DNA from: Pseudomonas sp. P8_241
GTDB lineage: Bacteria; Pseudomonadota; Gammaproteobacteria; Pseudomonadales; Pseudomonadaceae
Direction: 5' to 3'
Length of the DNA stretch: 64,000 nt
Assembly (NCBI RefSeq): GCF_034008315.1
Contig: NZ_CP125377.1
Span: 4,214,501-4,278,500 of the forward strand
The translations under genes were made by a program, and so were the position numbers. The notes under the pieces were generated by a model that saw only the letters and a program-made list of their open reading frames with translations, was not told where the DNA came from and searched no databases. This document shows, piece by piece, positions 37,511-46,262 of the stretch; positions within the stretch are counted from its first letter, which is position 1, and each line of letters opens with the position of its first letter.

Positions 37511-38342
37511 GTGTACACATCCATTCCTGCGGTAACGGCCGCTTATGGTTCCGCTCTTACAGCGGGTCACTTTGAAAAGCCCAAAGTAACCAAAGGCTCT
37601 TGCCCCTTTCGTTCGGTGCCTCGCCTAGGCTCGGCATGCCCTCGCTCCGGTCCTGCTCCGTGGGCCCGCCGCCATCGGCCATCCATGGCCGGGGGCGGCT
37701 AACCCGGCATCCATGCCGGGTTGCCCACTGCGCAGAACCTCCACTCGGCCTCTCGATGGGGCAAGAAGATCAAAAGCCAAAGCGAGGCGGCCTACCGGCC
37801 GGCCTGATCGTGAGGCTCTACACCCTCCCTGTAGGAGCTGGCTTGCCGGCGATGGCGCCACCCCAGCCAACCCTGCGGCACCTGACACACCGCCATCGCC
37901 GGCAAGCCGGGCTCCTACAGAGATTGAGTACATCTGAGAGGGATTGGTTGGCTTGCAGGCCGCCATCGCTAGCAAGCCAGCTCCTACAGTTTGATTTGCG
38001 TGTATCTGCGAGGGATTGGTTGGCTGGCAGGCCGTCATCGCTGGCAAGCCAGCTCCTACAGAAAAGCAAAAAGAAAAAAGCAAAAGCGGCGTACACCCAT
38101 GCTCTTCACCACTCATCAGGCCGAGCGTTAGCTCGCCTGCAGCTCTTGATCTTGATCCACCCGCCCCCTCGGGAGGCTGAGTGGAGGTGTTCATCCGGGG
38201 ATGGGCGCGCAGCGCCGTTCGACGCAGTCGAACTCATCGCATGTAGGTGCCAGCGAAGCCAACCGGAGGGCGTTTGCCAAAAGTGACCCGCTGTAAGAGC
38301 GGAACCATAAGCCGCCGTTACCGCAGAAACGGATATGTACTC
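37511..38342. repeat. ~830-bp non-coding element bounded by ~63-bp inverted repeats
   Basis: The left end 37511-37573 (with GGTTCCGCTCTTACAGCGGG inside) recurs inverted at 38279-38342 (CCCGCTGTAAGAGCGGAACC) with only a handful of mismatches. The interior holds GC-rich sequence with short palindromes (CATCCATGCCGG) and a REP array, but no credible gene on either strand. A lone REP half (37460-37484) lies just outside. It resembles long dispersed intergenic repeats of fluorescent pseudomonads. Whether it moves as a unit is unknown; no transposase or clear target duplication was seen. Confidence 0.65.
37830..38061. repeat. REP array inside the inverted-repeat element
   Basis: Four REP halves: CTGTAGGAGCTGGCTTGCCG at the start, then three in the opposite orientation (CGGCAAGCCGGGCTCCTACA, GCTAGCAAGCCAGCTCCTAC, GCTGGCAAGCCAGCTCCTAC), the last two as ~75-base direct repeats containing GAGGGATTGGTTGGCT. 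Confidence 0.8.
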
Positions 38343-38351
38343 AGGCGTTTT

Positions 38352-38648
38352 TCAGAGCCCCACCACCCCCTCGACAATGATGACCTCAGCCAAAGCCACC
38401 CCTTCACGATACCCCTTGGCCTCCTGATACAACGCCGAGTGATAGCAAGCCACCGCCTGCTCGTAGGAATCAAACTCGATCACCACACTACGCTGCGGCG
38501 TCAACCGCCCTTCCATCGCCTCACTACGCCCACCCCGAGCCAGAACCCGACCGCCATACAGCGCAAACGCCTGCGGCGCCCGCTGGGTGTATTGGCTGTA
38601 TTGATCAGCATCAGTGACATCCACATGAGCAATCCAGTACGCCTTCAT
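38352..38648 (-). CDS. DUF1330 family protein
   Basis: The protein has 98 residues: MKAYWIAHVDVTDADQYSQY, GGRVLARGGRSEAMEG, RSVVIEFDSYEQAVACYHSA. It is the standard small ferredoxin-like dimer of DUF1330, common beside catabolic enzymes, without an established reaction. It is divergent from the RibBX gene, and the shared gap holds a GntR-type operator, so it should belong to the same regulon. Confidence 0.92.
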   Translation of the reverse strand: MKAYWIAHVDVTDADQYSQYTQRAPQAFALYGGRVLARGGRSEAMEGRLTPQRSVVIEFDSYEQAVACYHSALYQEAKGYREGVALAEVIIVEGVVGL

Positions 38649-38674
38649 AGTGACCTCTTGGTTTATTTTGTATT

Positions 38675-38686
38675 ATGGTATACCAG
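38675..38686. promoter_or_regulatory. FadR-type GntR operator, copy 2
   Basis: ATGGTATACCAG matches the palindrome at 30429 in 11 of 12 positions. It lies between the divergent DUF1330 (start 38648) and RibBX (start 38719) genes and could govern both. Confidence 0.6.
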
Positions 38687-38718
38687 ATTACCCATCCAAC
38701 AAACACCGAGACTCCAGC

Positions 38719-39828
38719 ATGCCCTTCAACAGCATCGAAGAAATCATCGAAGATTACCGCCTCGGCAAAATGGTCCTGCTGGTCGACGATGAAGACCGGG
38801 AAAACGAAGGCGACCTGTTGCTGGCCGCCGATTGCTGCACACCCGAGGCGATCAGCTTCATGGCCCGAGAAGCACGCGGCCTGATCTGCCTGACCCTGAC
38901 CGACGAGCACTGCAAACGCCTGGGCCTGGAGCAAATGGTGCCCAGCAATGGCAGCGTGTTCAGCACCGCCTTCACCGTGTCCATCGAGGCTGCAGTCGGA
39001 GTCACCACCGGCATCTCGGCAGCGGATCGGGCATGCACTGTGGCCGCTGCCGTCGCCGCCCGTTCCGGCCCCGACGACATCGTGCAACCCGGCCACATCT
39101 TCCCGTTGCGCGCCCGTGAAGGCGGCGTGCTGACCCGTGCCGGCCATACCGAAGCCGGCTGCGACCTGGCGCGCCTGTCGGGTCATACCCCGGCCTCGGT
39201 GATCGTCGAAGTGATGAACGATGACGGCACCATGGCCCGCCGCCCGGACCTGGAAATGTTTGCGTGCAAGCACGGGATCAAGATCGGCACCATCGCTGAC
39301 CTGATCCACTATCGCCTCAGCACCGAGCACACCGTGGTGCGCATCGGTGAGCGCGAACTGCCGACGGTGCATGGCACCTTTCGTCTGATCACCTTCGAGG
39401 ATCGCATCGAGGGCGGTGTCCACATGGCCATGGTGATGGGTGATCTGCGTCGCGAAGAACCGACGCTGGTGCGTGTGCATGTGATCGACCCGTTGCGCGA
39501 TCTGGTCGGTGCCGAATACAGCGGACCGAGCAACTGGACGTTGTGGGCGGCATTGCAACGGGTGGCGGAGGAAGGCCACGGCGTGGTGGTGGTGCTGGCC
39601 AATCACGAATCCTCGCAGGCGTTGCTCGAACGAGTGCCGCAACTGACCCAGGCGCCCCGGCAGTTCAATCGCTCGCAATCGCGGATTTATTCGGAGGTGG
39701 GCACCGGTGCGCAGATCCTGCAGAACCTCGGCGTCGGCAAGCTGCGCCACCTCGGCCCGCCGCTGAAGTATGCGGGTTTGACCGGGTATGACCTGGAGGT
39801 GGTGGAGAGCATTCCATTCACCGAGTAA
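38719..39828 (+). CDS. ribB: 3,4-dihydroxy-2-butanone-4-phosphate synthase with degenerate GTP-cyclohydrolase II-like domain (RibBX type)
   Basis: The protein has 369 residues from ATG 38719. The N-terminal RibB domain is intact: LLVDDEDRENEGDLLLAADC, GISAADRACT and HIFPLRAREGGVLTRAGHTE with its catalytic residues, forming the four-carbon riboflavin precursor from ribulose 5-phosphate. The C-terminal domain has the GTP cyclohydrolase II outline (GTFRLITFEDRIEGGVHMAM, NLGVGKLRHLG) but lacks the zinc-binding cysteines of the CxxxxxGDxxxSxxCDC motif, so it cannot open GTP. This is RibBX-like. In this setting it probably boosts flavin supply for the FMN-dependent pathway rather than serving as the main riboflavin gene. 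Confidence 0.85.
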   Translation: MPFNSIEEIIEDYRLGKMVLLVDDEDRENEGDLLLAADCCTPEAISFMAREARGLICLTLTDEHCKRLGLEQMVPSNGSVFSTAFTVSIEAAVGVTTGISAADRACTVAAAVAARSGPDDIVQPGHIFPLRAREGGVLTRAGHTEAGCDLARLSGHTPASVIVEVMNDDGTMARRPDLEMFACKHGIKIGTIADLIHYRLSTEHTVVRIGERELPTVHGTFRLITFEDRIEGGVHMAMVMGDLRREEPTLVRVHVIDPLRDLVGAEYSGPSNWTLWAALQRVAEEGHGVVVVLANHESSQALLERVPQLTQAPRQFNRSQSRIYSEVGTGAQILQNLGVGKLRHLGPPLKYAGLTGYDLEVVESIPFTE

Positions 39829-39855
39829 CGCCGCCCTCCCAACATGGAAAAAACC

Positions 39856-39947
39856 TGTGGGAGCTGGCTTGCCAGCGAAGGCGGCGTGTCAGACGACTTC
39901 AACAATGGCTGAACGACCGCATTCGCTGGCAAGCCAGCTCCTCCAAG
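39856..39947. repeat. REP/BIME pair
   Basis: TGTGGGAGCTGGCTTGCCAG faces CTGGCAAGCCAGCTCCTCCA. It occupies most of the gap after RibBX; the rest, up to 40119, holds the two operators and the promoter of the transporter operon. Confidence 0.8.
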
Positions 39948-39998
39948 GGTTCTCTCATTTTTGCTGATAGCCGGTACGGCAAAATGCTTGCACAAAGT

Positions 39999-40025
39999 TT
40001 GGAATACCATAATATGATATTCCAT
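39999..40025. promoter_or_regulatory. FadR-type GntR operators, copies 3 and 4 (tandem)
   Basis: TTGGAATACCAT (39999-40010) and ATGATATTCCAT (40014-40025) each match ATGGTATACCAT in 10 of 12 positions and lie 15 bases apart. They are about 95 bases before the binding-protein gene, so the importer is likely co-regulated with the enzymes. Confidence 0.5.
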
Positions 40026-40119
40026 AGACCGGACAGTCAGCACTGACTCGACGGACCTACTGCTCCCGATAGGCGGGCAAGAAAGCCCCGCTCATAAACA
40101 CAACAATGAGGGCGTGAAA

Positions 40120-41145
40120 ATGGTGTTGAACAAACGTGCGACCGCAGTGCTTTTTGCGGGACTGCTGAGCGTGACCAGCCAGGCATTGATGGCAGCTGAA
40201 AGCGTCAACTTCGTGAGTTGGGGCGGCAGCACCCAGGATGCGCAGAAGCAGGCATGGGCCGATCCGTTCAGCAAAGCCAGCGGCATCACCGTGGTGCAGG
40301 ACGGCCCGACCGACTACGGCAAACTCAAGGCGATGGTCGAGAGCGGCAACGTCCAGTGGGACGTGGTCGATGTCGAAGCCGACTTCGCCCTGCGCGCCGC
40401 CGCCGAAGGCTTGCTCGAACCCCTCGATTTCAAAGTCATTGAGCGCGACAAGATCGACCCGCGCTTCGTCAGCGATCACGGCGTCGGTTCGTTCTTCTTC
40501 TCCTTCGTCCTCGGCTACAACGAAGACAAGCTCGGCGCCAACAAGCCTCAGGACTGGTCCGCGCTGTTCGACACCAAGACCTTTCCCGGTAAACGCGCCC
40601 TCTACAAATGGCCAAGCCCTGGCGTACTGGAACTGGCACTGCTGGCCGACGGTGTAGCGGCGGACAAGCTCTACCCGCTGGACCTCGACCGCGCCTTCAA
40701 AAAACTCGACACCATCAAGAAAGACATCGTCTGGTGGGGCGGTGGCGCGCAGTCGCAGCAGCTGCTGGCCTCCGGTGAAGCGAGCATGGGCCAGTTCTGG
40801 AATGGCCGGATCCATGCCCTGCAAGAAGACGGCGCCCCGGTCGGTGTGAGCTGGAAACAGAACCTGGTCATGGCCGACATTCTGGTCATTCCCAAAGGCT
40901 CGAAGAACAAGGACGCGGCGATGAAGTTCCTGGCCAACGCCAGCAGCGCCAAAGGACAGGCCGACTTCTCCAACCTGACCGCCTACGCCCCGGTCAACGT
41001 CGACAGCGTGGCGCGCCTGGATTCGGCGCTGGCCCCTAACCTGCCGACCGCTTACGCAAAGGATCAGATCACTCTTGATTTCGCGTACTGGGCCAAGAAC
41101 GGTCCGGCCATCGCGACACGGTGGAACGAATGGCTGGTCAAATGA
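40120..41145 (+). CDS. Polyamine-type ABC transporter substrate-binding protein
   Basis: The protein has 341 residues from ATG 40120 after GAGGG. Signal peptide ends QALMAA. The mature part opens ESVNFVSWGGSTQDAQKQAW, with VQDGPTDYGKLKAMVESGNV, QWDVVDVEADFALRAAAEGL and SHDHGVGSF-like loops. It is the PotD/PotF-type family that binds putrescine, spermidine, opines or other small N-compounds. It is preceded by two GntR operators and followed by its own permeases and ATPase. Ligand unknown; the neighbouring amidase suggests an amide-containing compound. Confidence 0.9.
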   Translation: MVLNKRATAVLFAGLLSVTSQALMAAESVNFVSWGGSTQDAQKQAWADPFSKASGITVVQDGPTDYGKLKAMVESGNVQWDVVDVEADFALRAAAEGLLEPLDFKVIERDKIDPRFVSDHGVGSFFFSFVLGYNEDKLGANKPQDWSALFDTKTFPGKRALYKWPSPGVLELALLADGVAADKLYPLDLDRAFKKLDTIKKDIVWWGGGAQSQQLLASGEASMGQFWNGRIHALQEDGAPVGVSWKQNLVMADILVIPKGSKNKDAAMKFLANASSAKGQADFSNLTAYAPVNVDSVARLDSALAPNLPTAYAKDQITLDFAYWAKNGPAIATRWNEWLVK

Positions 41146-42086
41146 AAATGACAGCAACCGCATCTCGCCCATCCACTGCCACCGGGAGCGCCACGGGCGC
41201 TGCCGGTTCGGCGAACGCCAAGGCAGCTGTGATGAAGCGATCTCCTTCCCTGGCACAACGCTGGCGCGGTTCGAGCAACCTGATCCCCGCTCTGCTGTTT
41301 CTTGGTCTGTTCTTCCTCGCACCATTGATTGGCTTGCTGTTGCGCGGCGTGCTGGAACCGGTGCCTGGGCTGGGCAACTACGAACAACTGTTCGCCAACT
41401 CGGCGTACGCACGGGTGTTGTTGAACACCTTCTCGGTGGCGGGTCTGGTGACGCTGTTCAGCCTGTTGTTAGGCTTTCCGCTGGCCTGGGCGATCACGCT
41501 GGTACCGCGTGGCTGGGGCCGCTGGATCCTCAACATCGTGCTGCTGTCGATGTGGACCAGCCTGCTCGCCCGCACCTATTCCTGGCTGGTGTTGCTGCAA
41601 GCCTCCGGGGTGATCAACAAGGCGTTGATGGCCATGGGCATCATCGATCAACCGCTGGAGATGGTGCACAACCTCACCGGCGTGGTGATCGGCATGAGCT
41701 ACATCATGATCCCGTTCATCGTGCTGCCGTTGCAGGCGACCATGCAGGCCATCGACCCGATGATTTTGCAGGCCGGTTCGATCTGCGGCGCCAGTCCCTG
41801 GACCAACTTCTTCCGGGTGTTCCTGCCGCTGTGCCGGCCGGGGTTGTTCTCCGGTGGCTTGATGGTGTTCGTGATGTCCCTCGGTTACTACGTCACCCCG
41901 GCACTGCTGGGCGGCGCGCAGAACATGATGCTGCCCGAGTTCATCATTCAGCAGGTGCAGTCGTTCCTCAACTGGGGCCTGGCCAGTGCCGGCGCCGCGT
42001 TGCTGATCGTGATCACGCTGGTGTTGTTCTACTTCTACCTGAAGCTTCAACCGGAATCCCCGGTTGGCGCCAGCAACGTGAGGTAA
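41142..42086 (+). CDS. ABC transporter permease (PotB type)
   Basis: The protein has 314 residues from ATG 41142, overlapping the previous stop (ATGA). A polar, alanine/serine-rich N-terminal tail of about 45 residues precedes six membrane segments. The EAA loop appears as TMQAIDPMILQAGSICGASP. It forms the channel with the permease at 42093. Confidence 0.9.
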   Translation: MKMTATASRPSTATGSATGAAGSANAKAAVMKRSPSLAQRWRGSSNLIPALLFLGLFFLAPLIGLLLRGVLEPVPGLGNYEQLFANSAYARVLLNTFSVAGLVTLFSLLLGFPLAWAITLVPRGWGRWILNIVLLSMWTSLLARTYSWLVLLQASGVINKALMAMGIIDQPLEMVHNLTGVVIGMSYIMIPFIVLPLQATMQAIDPMILQAGSICGASPWTNFFRVFLPLCRPGLFSGGLMVFVMSLGYYVTPALLGGAQNMMLPEFIIQQVQSFLNWGLASAGAALLIVITLVLFYFYLKLQPESPVGASNVR

Positions 42087-42092
42087 ACCGTC

Positions 42093-42902
42093 ATGCTCCT
42101 GACCCCCAATGCCATGAGCCGGCGCATGCGCTTCGGCCTGTACGCCACCACCGGGTTGATCGGTCTGTTCCTGCTGCTGCCGATCGTGTTCATCGTGCTG
42201 CTGTCGTTCGGTTCGTCGCAATGGCTGGTGTTTCCGCCGCCGGGCTGGACGATGAAATGGTACGTCCAGTTCTTCTCCAATGCCGACTGGATGAATGCCG
42301 CCATGGCCAGCCTCAAGGTTGCGGTGCTGACCACGTTCTTCGCCGTCGCGCTGGGCCTGCCAACCGCGTTTGCTCTAGTGCGGGGCCGCTTCCCCGGGCG
42401 GGAAATGCTCTACGGTCTGTTCACCCTGCCGATGATCGTGCCGCTGGTGATCATCGCCGTGGCGGTGTACGCGCTGTTCCTGAAACTGGGTTACACCGGG
42501 ACGATGTTCGCGTTCGTGGTCAGCCACGTGATCGTCGCGTTGCCGTTCACCATCATCTCGATCATCAACTCGCTGAAGCTGTTCGATCAGTCGATTGAAG
42601 ACGCGGCGGTGATCTGCGGCGCCTCGCGCTTGCAAGCGGTGTTCAAGGTGACGTTCCCGGCGATCCGTCCTGGCATGGTGGCCGGCGCTCTCTTCGCCTT
42701 CCTCGTCTCCTGGGATGAAGTGGTGCTGAGCGTGATGATGGCCAGCCCGACCCTGCAAACCCTTCCCGTGAAAATGTGGACCACCCTGCGCCAGGACCTG
42801 ACGCCCGTGATCGCCGTCGCTTCGACGCTGCTGATCGGCCTCTCGGTATTGGTCATGGTGATCGCCGCCGCTCTGCGCCGGCGCAACGAAATCAGCGCTT
42901 GA
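42093..42902 (+). CDS. ABC transporter permease (PotC type)
   Basis: The protein has 269 residues behind GAGGTAAACC. Six membrane segments; LLLPIVFIVLLSFGSSQWLV near the start and the EAA loop SIEDAAVICGASRLQAVFKV. It is the typical second permease of a putrescine/spermidine-class importer. Confidence 0.9.
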   Translation: MLLTPNAMSRRMRFGLYATTGLIGLFLLLPIVFIVLLSFGSSQWLVFPPPGWTMKWYVQFFSNADWMNAAMASLKVAVLTTFFAVALGLPTAFALVRGRFPGREMLYGLFTLPMIVPLVIIAVAVYALFLKLGYTGTMFAFVVSHVIVALPFTIISIINSLKLFDQSIEDAAVICGASRLQAVFKVTFPAIRPGMVAGALFAFLVSWDEVVLSVMMASPTLQTLPVKMWTTLRQDLTPVIAVASTLLIGLSVLVMVIAAALRRRNEISA

Positions 42903-42918
42903 GCGCCAGGAGTACGAC

Positions 42919-44073
42919 ATGAGTGCAGTGATCAAAGAGGCCGCGCAGCAAAATGACAAACCCCTGGTCAGCTTGCGCAACCTGAACAAGCACTACGGCG
43001 ACTTCGCCGCCGTGGACAACATCTCGCTGGACATCAAGGACGGCGAGTTCCTGACCTTCCTCGGTTCCAGCGGCTCGGGCAAAAGCACCACGCTGTCGAT
43101 GCTGGCCGGCTTCGAAACCCCAAGCAGCGGCGAGATCCTGGTCAACGGCCAGTCGCTGGTGAACGTGCCGCCTCACAAACGCGACATCGGCATGGTGTTC
43201 CAGCGCTACTCGCTGTTTCCACACCTGTCGGTACGCGACAACATCGCCTTTCCGCTGGCCATCCGCAAACTGGCGGCCGCCGAACGCGAACGCCGGGTCG
43301 ATGCGATGCTCAAACTGGTGCAACTTGAGCAATTCGCCCATCGCCGCCCTTCGCAATTGTCCGGTGGCCAACAGCAACGAGTCGCCATTGCCCGGGCGCT
43401 GGTCTATGAGCCGCGCATCCTGCTGATGGACGAACCGCTCGGTGCGCTGGACAAAAAGCTGCGCGAGGACTTGCAGGATGAGCTGCGCCAGCTACATCGG
43501 CGCCTGGGCATCACCATCGTCTACGTGACCCACGATCAGGAAGAAGCCATGCGCCTGTCCCAGCGCATCGCGATTTTCAGTCACGGCAAGATCGTCGGTT
43601 TGGGCAGCGGCTATGACCTTTATCAGAATCCGCCGAATGCCTTTGTTGCGTCGTTCCTCGGCAACTCCAACTTCCTCAAGCTCAAGGCTCAGGGCAATGC
43701 GGTGGCGACCTTTGAAGGCCAGCCGTTGTCGATCCGTCTGACTGCCGGCCTGCAAACCGACCAGGATGTGCTGCTGATGGTCCGCCCGGAAAAGGCCCTG
43801 GCCCTGAGTGCCGAACAAGCCGTGGCCGAACCGCTGGCCGCTGGCTGGAACGAGGTCTCGGCCAAGGTCGTGGAAGTGCTGTTTCTCGGGGAAAGCCAGA
43901 CCTGCAGCGTGATCACCGCCGGTGGCACCTCGATGACGGTAAAGGCGCTGTCCGCCGCCGGCATGCCGCTCAAGGCCGGCGACAGCGTAAAAGTGCGCTG
44001 GGCCACCGCCGACGCTTGCGTCTACACCGAATGGGCCGAAAGCGATCTGAACAAGGCTGCCGGCGCGCATTGA
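42919..44073 (+). CDS. ABC transporter ATP-binding protein (PotA type)
   Basis: The protein has 384 residues behind CAGGAG. Walker A GSSGSGKST at 49-57, signature [20 protein letters not shown], Walker B ILLMDEPLGALD, and a C-terminal TOBE-like regulatory domain (VLLMVRPEKALALSAEQAV, VEVLFLGESQTCSV). It completes the four-gene importer and is followed by a strong terminator. Confidence 0.92.
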   Translation: MSAVIKEAAQQNDKPLVSLRNLNKHYGDFAAVDNISLDIKDGEFLTFLGSSGSGKSTTLSMLAGFETPSSGEILVNGQSLVNVPPHKRDIGMVFQRYSLFPHLSVRDNIAFPLAIRKLAAAERERRVDAMLKLVQLEQFAHRRPSQLSGGQQQRVAIARALVYEPRILLMDEPLGALDKKLREDLQDELRQLHRRLGITIVYVTHDQEEAMRLSQRIAIFSHGKIVGLGSGYDLYQNPPNAFVASFLGNSNFLKLKAQGNAVATFEGQPLSIRLTAGLQTDQDVLLMVRPEKALALSAEQAVAEPLAAGWNEVSAKVVEVLFLGESQTCSVITAGGTSMTVKALSAAGMPLKAGDSVKVRWATADACVYTEWAESDLNKAAGAH

Positions 44074-44120
44074 TCACGCGGCCAATGGCTGTGATCCGGT
44101 GCTAAAATGAGTCACCCTCG

Positions 44121-44155
44121 GGCCACCACAACGTCGGGTTGTGGTGGCCTTTTTT
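44121..44155 (+). terminator. Rho-independent terminator after the importer operon
   Basis: GGCCACCACAAC (44121-44132), loop GTCGG, GTTGTGGTGGCC (44138-44149), then T6. It has a 12-bp perfect stem and lies 48 bases after the ATPase stop. Confidence 0.92.
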
Positions 44156-44210
44156 CTGGTTCTTTCACTGGTTTGGAGTTCACATCATTTTCGACTCGAA
44201 CGCGGTCTTT

Positions 44211-44311
44211 TGTAGGAGCTGGCTCGCCAGCGATGGTCGTTAACGATGACGCGTATAAACCGGATAAACGCGGCGCACCGGAGTCCATCGCCAGCAAGCC
44301 GGCTTCTACAG
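44211..44311. repeat. REP/BIME pair
   Basis: TGTAGGAGCTGGCTCGCCAG and inverted GCCAGCAAGCCGGCTTCTACAG around a spacer with GTTAACGATGACGCG, like the spacers at 33933 and 46263. Together with the terminator it accounts for most of the gap 44074-44459; the remainder up to 44459 is AT-rich and probably carries the amidase promoter. Confidence 0.8.
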
Positions 44312-44459
44312 TTCTCGGGAATGGGTGAAGTACCTTTTTCTTTCGTCTGTAAGATAAATTGGACAAGATATTCCTCTAAACCCGGTTTAATGCTAAATAG
44401 TGCTCAGTATTTTTAACACCCGACCCTGTCGCGCCAGACAGTGCAATGAGAATAACGAT

Positions 44460-44528
44460 ATGAACGTCCATTTCGAGAAACGTGAAGTGTTTGGGAACCT
44501 CCACCTGCAAACGGCGGTGGCAGCATGA
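44460..44528 (+). CDS. Possible 22-residue leader peptide coupled to the amidase gene
   Basis: ATG 44460 opens MNVHFEKREVFGNLHLQTAV, AA, and its TGA overlaps the amidase ATG (ATGA at 44525-44528). The ribosome site (GAGAATAAC) is weak, and the amidase itself has only GGTGGCAGC, so translational coupling would explain the arrangement. It could also be chance. Confidence 0.3.
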   Translation: MNVHFEKREVFGNLHLQTAVAA

Positions 44529-46240
44529 TCGAAGTTACCGAAGTTTCCATTGCCCAATTGCGCGCCGCGCTCGAATCCGGCCAGACCACGTCGGTTGAAC
44601 TGGTGCAAGCGTATCTTGCCCGGATCGAGGCCTATGACGGTCCGCATACACCCACCGCCCTCAACGCCGTCGTGGTGTCCAACCCCGAGGCGCTGGCCGA
44701 AGCTCAAGCGTGCGACGCCCGCCGCGCCAAGGGCGAAACACTGGGTCCGCTCGATGGCATCCCTTACACGGCCAAGGACAGCTATCTGGTCAAGGGCCTG
44801 ACCGCCGCTTCGGGCAGCCCGGCTTTCAAAGACCTCGTCGCCTATCGCGATGCGTTCACCGTCGAACGCCTGCGCGCCGGCGGAGCGATCTGCCTGGGCA
44901 AGACCAATATGCCGCCGATGGCCAATGGCGGGATGCAACGCGGGGTCTACGGCCGTGCCGAAAGTCCCTACAACGCTGAATACCTCACCGCCCCTTTCGC
45001 CTCCGGTTCGTCGAATGGCGCGGGTACGGCGACCGCGGCCAGTTTCGCCGCATTCGGTTTGGCGGAAGAAACCTGGTCAAGCGGCCGAGGCCCGGCCTCG
45101 AACAACGGCTTGTGCGCCTACACACCATCGCGTGGTGTGATTTCGGTACGCGGTAACTGGCCGCTGACGCCGACCATGGACGTGGTGGTGCCGTTCGCCC
45201 GAACCATGGCCGACCTGCTCGAAGTGCTCGACGTGGTAGTGGCCGATGACCCGGACACCCGTGGCGATCTGTGGCGCTTGCAACCCTGGGTGCCGATTCC
45301 GAAATCGTCTGAGGTGCGCCCCGAATCCTATGCCTCGCTCGCGGCAAACAGCGAAGCGCTCAAAGGCAAGAAGTTCGGCGTCCCGCGCATGTACATCAAC
45401 GCCGACCCTGAAGCTGGTACGTCCGAGTCGCCGGGCATCGGTGGGCCGACCGGCCAACGCATCCACACCCGCCCTTCGGTGATCGGTCTCTGGGAACAGG
45501 CGCGCAAGGCCCTCGAAGCCGCTGGCGCCGAAGTGCTCGAAGTGGATTTCCCGCTGGTCTCCAATTGTGAAGGCGATCGTCCTGGCGCGCCGACCGTGTT
45601 CAATCGCGGCATCGTCTCCAAAGAATTCTTACACCATGAACTGTGGGACCTGACGGCCTGGGCCTTCGATGATTTCCTGCAAGCCAACGGCGATCCAAAA
45701 TTGAATCGTCTGGTGGATGTCGACGGGCCGCAGATTTTCCCTCATGACCCGGGCACCCTGCCCAACCGTGAAGGCGACCTGGCCGCCGGCATGGATGAAT
45801 ACGTGCGGATGGCCGAGCGCGGCATCACCCCGTGGGACCAGATTTCCACGGTGCCGGATGGCCTGCGCGGTCTGGAGAAAACCCGCAAGATCGACCTGGA
45901 AGACTGGATGGATCGCCTGGGCCTCGACGCAGTGCTGTTCCCGACGGTCGCCGACGTGGGTCCGGCGAATGCCGATGTCGATCCAAAATCGGCGGATATC
46001 GCCTGGAGCAACGGGGTTTGGGTGGCTAACGGCAACCTCGCCATCCGTCACCTCGGTGTGCCAACAGTCACCGTACCAATGGGTGTGATGCCGGATATCG
46101 GCATGCCGGTCGGCCTGACGTTTGCCGGTCGTGCCTACGACGACTCGTCGCTGCTGCACCTGGCGTCGGCCTTCGAGTCGACCGGCAACAAGCGCATGAT
46201 CCCGCCACGTACTCCGCCTTTGAAGGCTGACCAACGGTAA
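44525..46240 (+). CDS. Amidase signature family hydrolase
   Basis: The protein has 571 residues. The AS-family lysine lies in GIPYTAKDSYLV and the serine-rich loop in FASGSSNGAGTATAASFAAF. The nucleophile region (SSGRGPASNNGLCAYTPSRG) follows, in place of the common TDTGGSIRxPA sequence. It hydrolyses a small amide; the diverged nucleophile loop and extra length (usual 450-520) prevent naming the substrate. It stands alone behind a REP element at the end of the GntR-linked cluster; no ATGGTATACCAT copy was found before it, so membership in the regulon is unproven. Confidence 0.85.
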   Translation: MIEVTEVSIAQLRAALESGQTTSVELVQAYLARIEAYDGPHTPTALNAVVVSNPEALAEAQACDARRAKGETLGPLDGIPYTAKDSYLVKGLTAASGSPAFKDLVAYRDAFTVERLRAGGAICLGKTNMPPMANGGMQRGVYGRAESPYNAEYLTAPFASGSSNGAGTATAASFAAFGLAEETWSSGRGPASNNGLCAYTPSRGVISVRGNWPLTPTMDVVVPFARTMADLLEVLDVVVADDPDTRGDLWRLQPWVPIPKSSEVRPESYASLAANSEALKGKKFGVPRMYINADPEAGTSESPGIGGPTGQRIHTRPSVIGLWEQARKALEAAGAEVLEVDFPLVSNCEGDRPGAPTVFNRGIVSKEFLHHELWDLTAWAFDDFLQANGDPKLNRLVDVDGPQIFPHDPGTLPNREGDLAAGMDEYVRMAERGITPWDQISTVPDGLRGLEKTRKIDLEDWMDRLGLDAVLFPTVADVGPANADVDPKSADIAWSNGVWVANGNLAIRHLGVPTVTVPMGVMPDIGMPVGLTFAGRAYDDSSLLHLASAFESTGNKRMIPPRTPPLKADQR

Positions 46241-46262
46241 TTTCAACGTGGGCACGCTCCCC

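Noticed and set aside
37830..38061. Possible CRISPR-like array
   Set aside because: Units are palindromic REP halves with unequal spacing and no unique spacers; no cas genes nearby.
37600..38286. Forward frame of 228 codons downstream of the Nudix gene
   Set aside because: It runs through REP repeats and the inverted-repeat element; the repeated peptides are translated REPs.
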